Shown: positions 8,473-15,769 of the stretch, piece by piece
Layout of the letters: every line of letters starts with the position of its first letter
How positions within the stretch are numbered: position 1 is the stretch's first letter
Assembly: GCA_036939355.1 (NCBI GenBank)
Contig: JALLAP010000893.1
Span: 1-15,769, forward strand
DNA length: 15,769 bases
Reading direction: 5' to 3'
Source: Thalassiosira profunda
Lineage: Eukaryota > Bacillariophyta > Thalassiosirophyceae > Thalassiosirales > Thalassiosiraceae
The notes under the pieces: generated by a model
Told to the model about the DNA's origin: nothing
What the model saw: the letters and a program-made list of their open reading frames with translations, nothing else
The model's database searches: none
Made by a program: the position numbers and the translations under genes

Positions 8473-8742
8473 TGCGCAAATCCGCCAATCCACCGCGCTT
8501 GAAATGCCGAAAATTCGCAGCAACGGCGGGGCGAACGAGCGCAACCAGGGTATCAGGGGAAGCGCCTCGGCGGTCCCCGTCTGCCGATGCCCCGGGAAGG
8601 GCCACCAACGAGCTGTGGGGCGAGCAATTGGCCGAAGACCTCGATTTCGGAGGGAGTTTTGCAAACGCCTTCTCTCCCCAGACGGCGTGACGAGAGGACG
8701 GTTCAAAAAATTAAGGTTCGCGCGGTCACGTGAATTCGATAA
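8473..8742. repeat. right terminal inverted repeat
   Basis: This is the reverse complement of the left repeat, sharing the three blocks at offsets 12, 73 and 162 nt from the end. Differences include an extra C in the first block and a diverged stretch where the left side has its GCGTGA repeats. It lies upstream of the passenger start and so may carry that gene's promoter. Confidence 0.85.
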
Positions 8743-8744
8743 TA
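8743..8744. repeat. TA target-site duplication, right copy
   Basis: TA follows the terminus GATAA and precedes GCTGCCGACC, which codes for the C-terminal part of the NHSC motif of the interrupted SET gene. It pairs with 4157-4158. Confidence 0.85.
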
Positions 8745-9286
8745 GCTGCCGACCAAACGTGACACATTTCTGGAGGGAGGACCTTTTGCAAACGGTGATA
8801 TTTGCGTCGCGTGACATAGATGCGGGGGAGGAGCTCTGCACGACATACGGCCCGAGCTCGTGTATGGACACCACCTCTCGTCAGCAGTATCTCAGAGATC
8901 GATTCTCGTTCGAGTGCGGATGCCAAATGTGTGCCGAGGGCAATGAGGGTGGCAGTGACGAAAGGATGATGCGGATCCAGTCTCTGCAAGAAGAGATTGC
9001 AATGTTTACATCAGGGCCAGACTCGCCAGACGCCAAAACGGCTCAATTGGATACGATAACGAGGTGCCTGGATCTGATGAAGGAGCAGGGAATCGACCGG
9101 GGCGCATACACCAAGGCGATTTATCACGCGGGACATATGATCTGCAGTGCCACGGGAGATGTCGCGGGGGCGAAGGAGTATTTGCAGAACGAGCTCGTCG
9201 CGGTCCGGGAATCGGAGGGCGACAGCTCCCCGAAAGCTCTTGAGATCGAATCTATCTTTCGGCGAATGCTTGCAGCGGAAGCATGA
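8745..9286 (+). pseudogene. SMYD-like SET-domain protein gene, 3' half, separated by transposon
   Basis: After the element the frame reads SCRPNVTHFW, completing NHSCRPNV across the insertion, then LLQTVIFASRDIDAGEEL and CTTYG (the GEELxxxYG strand of SET domains). RFSFECGCQMC follows, a post-SET-like zinc-binding Cys cluster. The last 100 residues are helical (IQSLQEEIAMF, ITRCLDLMKEQ, YLQNELVAVRE) and end at TAA-like spacing in TGA 9284-9286. This matches SMYD-type proteins, where a helical tail follows the Cys cluster. The frame also runs upstream through the transposon end, reading REFDNSC, which gives a false near-match to the motif. It is probably not translated in its proper context unless a read-in transcript exists. 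It is convergent with the armadillo gene, 157 bp away. Confidence 0.82.
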
Positions 9287-9443
9287 TGTCACGTCCATCC
9301 AGAGTGTATCAGCGTTTGCTTAATGTTGGTGCAATGAGCAGAGTGCTCGTTCCTATTCTACTTTCTCTCTACGATACAACAAAGGGTCCTCTCGTCTGCA
9401 TAGCCACAACAGCTCAAAAGGGTGGCGGAATCGCGCCGGACGA

Positions 9444-11648
9444 TCATGTGTTCAGCTGAGCCAAAACAAAGGTCGCCTTCTCTTGGCAATCCGGGAAAGT
9501 CTCCGTCACCACCGCCATCATTGGGCTCACGTTCGCGTTGACCATCTTCTCTATGTTTTCTGGAATGCAGAGCTTGTGCAACAAGGCCACCGCCCTCTCT
9601 GCTATCATCTCGTTCTCGCCGTGCAATACCATCGCCATGACGACCACTTCCAGAGCGCCCTCGTTCACGATCCGCACCTTGGTATCGTCGTCATTCGCAG
9701 CGAGGTTGCACAGCACGCCGCAACCTTTCTCCTGTATGTTGGCATCGGGCGCGTGGCCTTGCATGGCCGTGACTATTGCCGATATCGCATCCACCTCCAC
9801 CAGGCACAGCCGATTCCTCGGGGGAACGCTGAGAGTCCACAGCGTCCGGCACGCCTTTTCCTGCACTTCTACGTCATCAGGATGCACCCACATCGAGCGC
9901 ACGATGACGTCGACTCCACCATTCTCCCCAATGTACAGTTTGTTGTCCTCGTTCATGCCGATGATGCCCAGCGCCCACGATCCCCGCGCCNCCATTCTCC
10001 CCAATGTACAGTTTGTTGTCCTCGTTCATGCCGATGATGCCCAGCGCCCACGATCCCCGCGCCTGAACCTGTGCGTCGTCCCGGTGGTTTTGCATCGCCT
10101 GCACGACCACGTCGATGGCCCCGGCGTTGGCCAACAGCACCTTGTTCTCGTCGTCCTTCACGCAGAGGTTGCGCAGGGCCACCAACGCTTGGCACTGCAC
10201 GCCCGCGTCCAGCGGGTTGACCACCATGCTCACGACCACTGTATCGCAGCCGCCGCAGTCCCGGATCCTCCGCCGCGCCTGGTCGTGGGCCGCCAAGTTG
10301 GCTAATACCGCGCACCCGTGCTCCTGCAGTCCGGAGTTCTCCACGTTTTGGCTCATGGCGTTGACGGCCAGCTCTATCAACTGCCCCCCGAGCGCATACG
10401 GCAAATTTCCCTCTGGGATGCACAAATTGCTCAGCGCCAGGAGGCACCCCTCCAAAACTATCACGTCGTCCTCGAACTGCTTCATGGCGTCGACGAGCGC
10501 CTCGATGCCCCCCGCGCTCCCAATGGCCGTCTGGAGGGATTCCCCAGCCGCCGAGGCGATGAAGAGGACCTTGCAGGCGTTGGTCTGTGCCATGGCATCC
10601 TGTTTAGCACAGGATATGAAGTGAAAGTTGTGAGACAATGAAAGTTCACGCACAAGATGCCCTTTAACGCCTCAGGCAGACTCACCTGGCTGCACTGCCC
10701 CATGGCGCTCACGATCACCTCGAAGCCGCAGTTCTCCGCGCAGTCCTCCAGCTCCCCCGCGTCCGGATCGTGGACCAAACTCAATGCGTGCAATCCCTCG
10801 TTCTGCACCGACGGGCTCGTCGAATTGACCATCATGATGTTGACTATTTCGGCAAACGTATTCCGCTCCCCGTTCAGCTGCCGCAACGCCTTGCGCTCCT
10901 CCACGGACAGTCGACGCGCGGCCGGGGGGATGTGGCCGTTGGGACTGTCCTGACTCAGGTCCGATTCCTCCCCCTCCTGGAACAGTTGGTCCACGTCAAT
11001 TCCTCCCAGGAAGACGGTGGAGGGGCGGGGATTCTGCCTTTGCAAAAAATCGTCGCGGTGGGAGCTCGTCCGTCGTTCCATTCCCTCCCGTGGGGGATCG
11101 GCGAGCTCTCTCCTACTTCTCGATCCGCCGGACCGGTTGCTGCGGTCCGCCCGGCCGCCCCTGGATCCCGATCCCCCCGATCGGTGGCTGGTGTCGTGTC
11201 GGCTGTGGGTCTCCGCGGGCGCCGACCGGGACGAGGCCTTCTTGTGATATTCTTCCTCGTCAGAATCATCGAATCCCCTGATGCTGGGGGCCGATCGGGC
11301 GGAGTGAACGTTCCTCTCACTACGAGCCCCGGCGCTCAAATTGGCCGTGCTCGCCGCGTGCGCACCCCGGGGCTTCCGCTTGATCCGCATGCTCTTCTGT
11401 TTTGGCGGCGCCGCCACCGCACAACTAGCCACCAGATCCTCGCTCTTCGGATCCTGGGGGTTGCAGCTCAGACACCGCCCGTCCAACACTTTTCCGGTGA
11501 CGGTGATGGGCTCGAGCTTGAACAATTTCTTCTTGAAGCACTTTTGCCCGCACGTGGGGCACTGTCCGTTCCGCTGCCGCTTTTTTATGAGCTCCTCGCG
11601 GGTTAGGACCTGGCCGCCCATGCCGAGGTCGTTCCCGAAGGTGTCCAT
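9444..11648 (-). CDS. armadillo-repeat protein with N-terminal CxxC...CxxC region
   Basis: Two exons are seen: 10686-11648 (321 codons) and 9444-10599. The second contains a 73-nt assembly artefact (9919-9991); without it the exon is 361 codons and the protein 681 aa. The start at 11648 has a strong ACCATGG context. Residues 1-65 hold CPTCGQKCFKKKLF and, further on, DGRCLSCNP: two CxxC pairs that could bind zinc. A long Ser/Arg-rich disordered linker follows (GSGSRGGRADRSNRSGGS), then about nine armadillo repeats of roughly 42 residues, such as GGIEALVDAMKQF...EGCLLALSNLC and GALEVVVMAMVLHGE...AVALLHKLC. Armadillo arrays form superhelices that bind partner peptides; no enzyme activity is predicted. 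There is no signal peptide, so it is likely cytosolic or nuclear. It is divergent from the Cys-module gene. Confidence 0.85.
9919..10063. repeat. 72-bp direct duplication around a single N (assembly artefact)
   Basis: Bases 9919-9990 and 9992-10063 are identical and separated by one 'n' at 9991. Both encode the armadillo segment ARGSWALGIIGMNEDNKLYI on the minus strand. Two overlapping contigs joined without merging would look like this. Removing one copy plus the N (73 nt) restores the frame exactly. Confidence 0.92.
10600..10685 (-). other. intron of armadillo-repeat gene (86 nt)
   Basis: On the minus strand the donor is CAG|GTGAGT and the acceptor CTAAACAG|GAT. It is phase 0 and joins SAMGQCSQ to DAMAQTNACK, which together complete one armadillo repeat. 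That supports both splice sites. Confidence 0.85.
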
Positions 11649-12203
11649 GGTGAAAAGATCTCTCCTCTTTTCAGCTTCAACGAGGCAGATGCACCAACTG
11701 ATGACCGTCGATTGCAACCCCCGCAGTTGCAATTCGAGGTCCACTCCAACGCCTCGAAGGCCCCGAGTGCTTCCGCCGCGCGCTATGGGCGATCGGTGCA
11801 GCGTCACCAGGTGCAGGGTGTCGGCGCCGGCCTGTTCCTCTAGAGAGAGGGGAGTGGGCGGTGGCGTCTTGGTTCAGCCGGATTGGGGGGCTGGGGGCAC
11901 TTTTGGCGGGCTTAGTGAGGGCTGGCCCGTTAAATGCTCGGACATGAGTACCGTTTCTTGATACTGCCTTTTACACAACTGCCCGAGGCACACCAAATAA
12001 AAGATTTGTCTGCTCGTGAAACGAGGTGTCCGCCGCGCGCCACCCGACCTCCTCTCGCCTCTCGCTCTCGCTTCAATAAATACAACAACGCACGATCGAC
12101 AGACGACAGAGTTGCCCGCCCGTCCCTCTCATAGACGGCGGTACATGGGACGAGACACTGGCGAGACACTCCGGAGGTACCAACTCCTCATTATTTGCAA
12201 ATC
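11649..12203. other. 555-bp divergent intergenic region
   Basis: This region separates the divergent starts of the armadillo gene and the Cys-module gene. Short open frames here have no recognisable composition or motif. A GA-rich patch lies near 11840-11860, and an AT-rich AATAAATA near 12075 is about 125 bp before the plus-strand ATG. The latter could be a TATA-like element, weakly supported. I see no RNA gene or repeat. Confidence 0.4.
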
Positions 12204-14123
12204 ATGAAGCTCCTCCCCGCGCTCGCCGCCCTCGCCGCCCTCGCCGCGGGCGCATCTGCCGCCCCCGCCCGCAGTCCGGCCCATCACCCCTCCCGCGGCC
12301 CCCGCCCCCTCCTCCGGCGCGAGCTGCCCGGCCTGCGCGCCCGCGGCCTGCAAACGACGGTCGAGGGGCTGTGTCCCTGCGACGGCCCGGATGTGGAACC
12401 GGCCGAGCCGTGGGCGAACCGCGGAGCGTACTTGCAGTGCGTCAAGCAGGCCGCCGTGGAGCTTGGGTTGTCGCCGCAGGAGGAGCAGGAGGCGGCGGGG
12501 GCGGACTGCGGCAAGGCGATCGGCGGGGAGGAATCCGTGGCGAGCGAAGAGTCGGAAGAGAGTGAGGGCAGTGGCGAGGGCGAAGAGAGTGTCGAGAGCG
12601 AGGACGAGGAGTCAGGAGAGGGCGGGGAGTCGGAAGAGAGCGAAGACGAAGACTCGGTTGAGTCTGAAGAGTCAGAGGGCAGCGGGGAGGGCGAGGGTGA
12701 GAGTGGTGAGAGCGAAGAATCAGAGCCATCTGAGGGCAGTGGCGACGGAGAGAAGGTCTGTGCCACCCTCACAGAAGATGTGTGCGACACTGAGTGGGGA
12801 TGCCGCTGCGCTTGGGCAGAGGGAACTTGCACTGAGAAACCGGAAGGGCCGGGATGCGGTCAGGGCGGCGGAGGTGAGAGCGAGCCATCAGAGGGCAGCG
12901 GCGAGGGCGAGGAAAGTGTTGAGAGCGAGGACGAGGAGTCGGAAGAGAGCGAAGATGAAGAATCGGCAGAGAGTGAAGAATCAGTTGAGTCAGAAGAGAG
13001 CGAGGGCAGTGAAGAAGGCGAGAAGATCTGCTCGGACCTCGACACGGAGGGCGAAGAGGTCTGCAAGACCAAGTGGGGATGCCGCTGCGCTTGGGTCTCT
13101 GAGTCTGATACATGCACTGAAAAGCTCGAAGGACCAGGATGTGGGCAGGGCGGTGGAGGTGGAGGCGAAGGTGGTGACAGCGAAGAGTCAGAGCCGTCTG
13201 AGGGCAGCGACGACGGAGAGAAGATCTGCGAGGATCTCACTGCAGAGGGCGAGGATGTGTGCAACACCAAGTGGGGCTGTCGCTGCTTGTGGGAAGCAGA
13301 GGCTTGCGGTGACAACCCCGATGAAACGCCGGGATGTGGGCAGGGCGGCGGAGGCGAGAGTGGAGACGGAGACAAGAATTGCGAGGATCTCACTGCAGAG
13401 GGCGAGGATGTGTGCAACACCAAGTGGGGCTGTCGCTGCTTGTGGGAAGCAGAGGCTTGCGGTGACAACCCCGATGAAACGCCGGGATGTGGGCAGGGCG
13501 GCGGAGGCGATAGCGAGCCATCCGAGGGCAGCGAAGAAGGCGAGAAGATCTGCGAGGACCTTGCCACGGAGGGCGAAGATGTGTGCAACACAAAGTGGGG
13601 ATGCCGCTGCGCCTGGGACTCTGGGACATGCACTGAGAAACCCGAAGGGCCGGGGTGCGGCCAGGGCGGCGGAGGCGAGGGTGGCGAGAGTGATGGATGG
13701 GAAGAGTCAGAAGAGAGTGAGGAGTCAGAAGAGTCAGAGGGCAGTGGAGACGGAGAGAAGGAATGCAAGAGTATCACTCTGGAGGCCCTCTGCAAGACCA
13801 AGTGGGGCGCTATCTGTGAATGGGACAGCACAATGGACATGTGCGACAAGAAGGCCGAGCCGGAGGGCCCCGGACAGGGGAAAACGAAGAACTGCGGAAG
13901 GATCCGGAGGGAGCGGCAGTGCAAGCGGAAGTGGGGCGGCATCTGCGAGTGGGAGGAGGGTGATGGTGACGATGGCACTTGCGTCAACAAAACTGACCCT
14001 GAGGGTCCAGGCGGCGGGCAGGGCAAGGGCAGAGACTGCGGCAAGATCAAGAGGGAGGGAAGGTGTAGCCGAAGGTGGGATGGGGCTTGCAAGTGGGAGG
14101 GTGAGGAGTGCATCAGCAAATGA
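12204..14123 (+). CDS. secreted acidic protein with eight Cys/Trp-rich modules
   Basis: This 639-aa protein starts at the first ATG (12204) and opens with a signal peptide (MKLLPALAALAALAAGASA). A short basic stretch with PLLRRELPG and a small Cys region (GLCPCDGP...CVKQAA...DCGKAI) come next. The rest alternates acidic Ser/Glu stretches (such as EESEESEGSGEGEESVESE) with eight modules of the pattern C-x(4-9)-C-x3-W-G-x-x-C-x-W-x(3-9)-C. Modules 1-5 read KWGCRCAW or similar, end in GCGQGGGG and have an extra Cys. Modules 6-8 are shorter and basic (KWGAICEW, KWGGICEW, RWDGACKW). The many S-x-E sites fit secretory-pathway Fam20C-type phosphorylation. Acidic, phosphorylated, disulfide-rich secreted proteins often sit in cell walls or mineral matrices, so a wall or biosilica role is possible but inferred. 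I do not recognise a named family. Confidence 0.82.
   Translation: MKLLPALAALAALAAGASAAPARSPAHHPSRGPRPLLRRELPGLRARGLQTTVEGLCPCDGPDVEPAEPWANRGAYLQCVKQAAVELGLSPQEEQEAAGADCGKAIGGEESVASEESEESEGSGEGEESVESEDEESGEGGESEESEDEDSVESEESEGSGEGEGESGESEESEPSEGSGDGEKVCATLTEDVCDTEWGCRCAWAEGTCTEKPEGPGCGQGGGGESEPSEGSGEGEESVESEDEESEESEDEESAESEESVESEESEGSEEGEKICSDLDTEGEEVCKTKWGCRCAWVSESDTCTEKLEGPGCGQGGGGGGEGGDSEESEPSEGSDDGEKICEDLTAEGEDVCNTKWGCRCLWEAEACGDNPDETPGCGQGGGGESGDGDKNCEDLTAEGEDVCNTKWGCRCLWEAEACGDNPDETPGCGQGGGGDSEPSEGSEEGEKICEDLATEGEDVCNTKWGCRCAWDSGTCTEKPEGPGCGQGGGGEGGESDGWEESEESEESEESEGSGDGEKECKSITLEALCKTKWGAICEWDSTMDMCDKKAEPEGPGQGKTKNCGRIRRERQCKRKWGGICEWEEGDGDDGTCVNKTDPEGPGGGQGKGRDCGKIKREGRCSRRWDGACKWEGEECISK
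13227..13357 (+). repeat. 131-bp exact direct repeat, copy 1 (module 3)
   Basis: This is identical at every base to 13380-13510 and covers module 3 from its first Cys through GCGQGGGG. The two copies are 153 nt apart, start to start, so the frame is kept. Confidence 0.9.
13380..13510 (+). repeat. 131-bp exact direct repeat, copy 2 (module 4)
   Basis: Second copy of the repeat at 13227-13357. The 22-nt spacer differs, and the sequence diverges right after GGAGGCGA. The other modules are only similar, so this is the youngest duplication in the array, or an assembly error. Confidence 0.9.
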
Positions 14124-14398
14124 GAGCAGGACCGCCGTTGAATGGGTTTGCTGTCTAGGCCGACGCGGCTTTGGTTTAGAGAAGTGTTCGCGCAACGCAC
14201 AGTATCCTAATTAGACTTCCCTGAGACAGAACGCCTATCTGAACGATACTCTGATTGGCTTCCATTAGCGTATTCCCAGCTGTTTGGTGGACCATGTGCC
14301 ATGTGCGACATTTCCCAGAATGAGAGGAGTTGTCTAATGTCCACAAATCTGACACATTGCCCCCGATCCAGCCCGCCCCACATTTGTCATGGGAAGCA

Positions 14399-15119
14399 TC
14401 ACTCGCTCAGAAATTCCTTCTCGTCTCCCTCCATCTTGTACAATTCCTCCAACCTCTCCCGCTCGTCCTCCGCCATCCGTTCCCGCTTCGCGGACTCTTT
14501 TTTCTGCGATGCAGGTTCGCCGGTCTTAAGCTCCAAGATATACAGGTAAATGCACGTCACAACTGCATTTGACACTTACCTGCGCCTCCTGGACCCGCGG
14601 ATTCATAAAGTTCTTCTTCTTCTTCCCCGAGTCCGAGATGAGACTCCCCTCCCCACTGACAGCCGACGCCAATCCGGTATTTTTCACGGGAATTTTGTAC
14701 AGTCGGCACCGCGCCACCAATTTGAGCGGGGAGCGGGGATCTGTGGAGCTCTCCACAATGTCGGAAATGGTAAAGGTCGTGCCATCCACCAATTTGACGA
14801 GGGCGGTTTCACTCTTGGGGCCCGAGAGCTCCACGGCGAGGATGGACTTGGCGGAATCCTTCAATATCGTGTCGAATTCGGCGGAGGTGACGGACGGAAT
14901 GGCCGCCGCCGGGGAGGCCGCGGGCAGCAGGAGGAGGGACGTTGCAACGCCGAGGTTGGAGAGGAGGGCGCGTCGATCGACGTTGCTGGCGTGCAATTGC
15001 GTTCGAGACGCGACGGCCGCATTAGTACGTGTCACCGGTGGCGAGAAGCCGAAGGCGGCGCCCTCCCTCGCCAAGAGGACGAGGGCCGCGGCCAGCAGGG
15101 GAGCCAGGGACTTCGCCAT
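14399..15119 (-). CDS. predicted thylakoid-lumen protein (plastid-targeted)
   Basis: Two exons, 14580-15119 and 14399-14530, give 223 aa. Residues 1-21 are a signal peptide (LAPLLAAALVLLAREGA). AFGFSP (22-27) is the conserved Phe site of plastid proteins in secondary red-plastid algae. A Ser/Thr/Arg-rich transit peptide follows, then NVDRRALLSNLG (twin Arg at 49-50), a hydrophobic stretch and the lumen cleavage site ASPAAA (68-73). This bipartite plus Tat-type signal points to import across all plastid envelopes and then into the lumen. The mature part has EFDTILKDSAKSILAVEL and LVKLVDGTTFTISDI, a small beta domain loosely like the N-terminal domain of FtsH, then a Lys-rich patch. Exon two encodes a charged helix (KRERMAEDERERLEELYKM). 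Its function is unknown to me. It is convergent with the Cys-module gene. Confidence 0.82.
14531..14579 (-). other. intron of lumen-protein gene (49 nt)
   Basis: On the minus strand the donor is GCGCAG|GTAAGT and the acceptor CTTGGAG|CTT. It is phase 0 and joins VQEAQ to LKTGEP. An alternative acceptor six bases later (CTTAAG) also keeps the frame. Without splicing, the protein would end in an unrelated 17-residue tail. At 49 nt this is a very short intron. Confidence 0.7.
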
Positions 15120-15600
15120 CGTTGGGGGAGCAGGAAGTGAATGTGCGATGTTCAGAGGTGCAACACGACCCGTTCCTCCTTTAGTTTTGCAAGCTCACCG
15201 CGAGAAAGCAAGGTCACGCAAAGTCACTCGAGGTCACATCTCTAAGTAACGTGACACGGCGAAAAAGTCTACGTAGGAATTATGTACCCGAGCGTCAGCG
15301 AGTTCTTGAGTCCCCTGAGACTCAGATTGCGGTGCTCTGTGTGCAAGGATAAGCCAAATTGATTGTTAAAATACAGCCGAACCATCCTGGGGCAGGTGCG
15401 TCGACTGCGGAACGGGTGTATTTTAACAATCAATTTGGCTAGTTCTTGCATACAGAGGGGTCGAAGATCTACTAAAGGACTCGGTCCGCGAGTGACCTCT
15501 TCGTAGTATTTACCAGAGGTCAATCTAAGAAGAGGTGGGCACGCGCAATTTTCGTTTCAAAACGCCCATCCCATGTTGTCCCACCGGTTTCAAGTAGGCG
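15120..15600. other. 480-bp region upstream of the lumen-protein gene
   Basis: No convincing coding sequence is seen. The small minus-strand open frames are interrupted by the hairpin, and their protein composition is uninformative. AT-rich sequence and the inverted repeat at 15334-15458 are the main features. The proximal part presumably holds the promoter of the minus-strand gene that starts at 15119. Confidence 0.4.
15334..15458. repeat. long imperfect inverted repeat (hairpin or MITE-like)
   Basis: A perfect 24-nt arm (15352-15375, AGCCAAATTGATTGTTAAAA plus TACA) pairs with 15417-15440 across a 41-nt loop. The arms extend imperfectly outward through CTCTGTgTGCAAG and its partner CTTGCAtACAGAG to 15334 and 15458. 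Weaker similarity reaches GAGTCC at about 15308 and its complement near 15480. No target duplication or terminal motif could be fixed, so element boundaries are uncertain. Confidence 0.75.
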
Positions 15601-15602
15601 TG

Positions 15603-15769
15603 ACGGTCGATTTCGAAATATTTTCAAAGGTGCACCGAGGTGCGGCGCGACCACATCCTGTCGGAGGTGCGTGCCGCGGGATCTCTTGGCGACACGTTGG
15701 TGTTCATGCACGCCCTCATCTCGCCGGCGGCCTACGTCGGGATGGGCAACGGCACTCGGCTCGTGGACG
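15603..15769 (+). CDS. possible partial exon at right edge
   Basis: After an in-frame stop near 15600, an open plus-strand frame runs to the window end. It reads EVRRDHILSEVRAAGSLGDT, then LVFMHALISPAAYVGMGNGTRLVD. The latter part has a coding look (GC-rich third positions). A splice acceptor could lie at TTTTCAAAG near 15631, or the ATG at 15705 could be internal. The GNGTRL ending is vaguely like the segment after the protease of Copia-type retroelements, but this is too short to call. Product unknown. Confidence 0.25.

Larger units (their letters stand above)
4159..8742. mobile_element. IS630/Tc1/mariner-type DNA transposon, 4584 bp, with passenger gene
   Basis: The element is bounded by TA on both sides and starts and ends with TTAT/ATAA. 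Long imperfect terminal inverted repeats carry three blocks at matching offsets from each end. These are CGTGACCGCGCGAAC at offset 12 (4171 and 8730), GGCGTT.GCAAAAC.CCCTCC at offset 73 (4232 and 8669), and ACGGGGA.CGCCGAG.CGC at offset 162 (4321 and 8580). Between the repeats lie a plus-strand DDE transposase and a convergent minus-strand SR-rich gene. Classical Tc1/mariner elements are about 1.3-2.4 kb with one gene, so this element is large. The intact transposase suggests activity in the recent past. Substitutions between the two repeats, and the passenger frameshift, suggest it is not brand new. Confidence 0.9.

Noticed and set aside
4159..8742. Whole element acting as an introner-like intron
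   Set aside because: The termini are TTAT and ATAA next to TA. No GT donor or AG acceptor lies at the borders that would restore the SET frame.
8390..8744. SET open frame extended upstream through the transposon end, giving REFDNSC
   Set aside because: Those bases lie inside the right inverted repeat. The near-match to NHSC is a coincidence made by the frame. The true motif is completed across the element.
8392..8874. N-terminal extension of the passenger protein to the ATG at 8874
   Set aside because: It would begin in host SET sequence outside the element and read through the inverted repeat. The ATG at 8391 starts the Ser/Arg-rich composition.
13227..13510. CRISPR-like or satellite array in the Cys-module gene
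   Set aside because: The repeats are coding, in frame, of unequal length and carry conserved Cys/Trp residues. They are protein modules.
12391..14214. 607-aa Arg/Ala-rich open frame overlapping the Cys-module gene
   Set aside because: It is another frame of the same repeats. It has no signal peptide, and its composition simply follows GAG/AGC codons read out of phase.

Overview
The window looks like nuclear DNA from a photosynthetic eukaryote. Genes carry short GT-AG introns (49, 70 and 86 nt), lie on both strands without operons, and include long low-complexity secreted and SR-rich proteins. The gene at 14399-15119 has a plastid presequence of the secondary red-plastid type: signal peptide, an AFGF site, then a twin-arginine lumen signal. 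With the style of the SET and secreted proteins, this suggests an ochrophyte alga, plausibly a diatom. That assignment is inference. One 'n' with a 72-bp duplication around it shows a draft scaffold.

Layout. 1-218 (-): edge exon of a probable thioredoxin-fold protein. 491-2662 (+): secreted, mucin-like protein with an EF-hand loop and two copies of one domain. 2905-3465 (-): unrecognised 186-aa protein. 3676-4158 and 8745-9286 (+): two halves of one SMYD-like SET-domain gene. 4159-8742: a 4.58-kb IS630/Tc1/mariner-type transposon separating those halves. 9444-11648 (-): armadillo-repeat protein with an N-terminal CxxC/CxxC zinc-knuckle-like region. 12204-14123 (+): secreted protein with acidic Ser/Glu stretches and eight Cys/Trp modules. 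14399-15119 (-): predicted thylakoid-lumen protein. 15334-15458: long imperfect hairpin. The right edge may hold another partial exon.

The most notable finding is the transposon. It has TA duplications at 4157-4158 and 8743-8744 and terminal inverted repeats of about 270 bp whose conserved blocks sit at matching distances (12, 73 and 162 nt) from each end. It encodes an intact DD38E transposase and, tail to tail with it, a second gene for a coiled-coil plus SR/RS-rich protein of about 836 aa, which has one apparent 1-nt frameshift. A passenger of this kind is unusual for a Tc1/mariner element. Conceptual removal of the element plus one TA rejoins the SET motif RMNHSCRPNV exactly, so the empty site can be read from the sequence.

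The other genes are independent single-gene units. None appears to work as a pathway with its neighbours, apart from transposase and passenger sharing the element.
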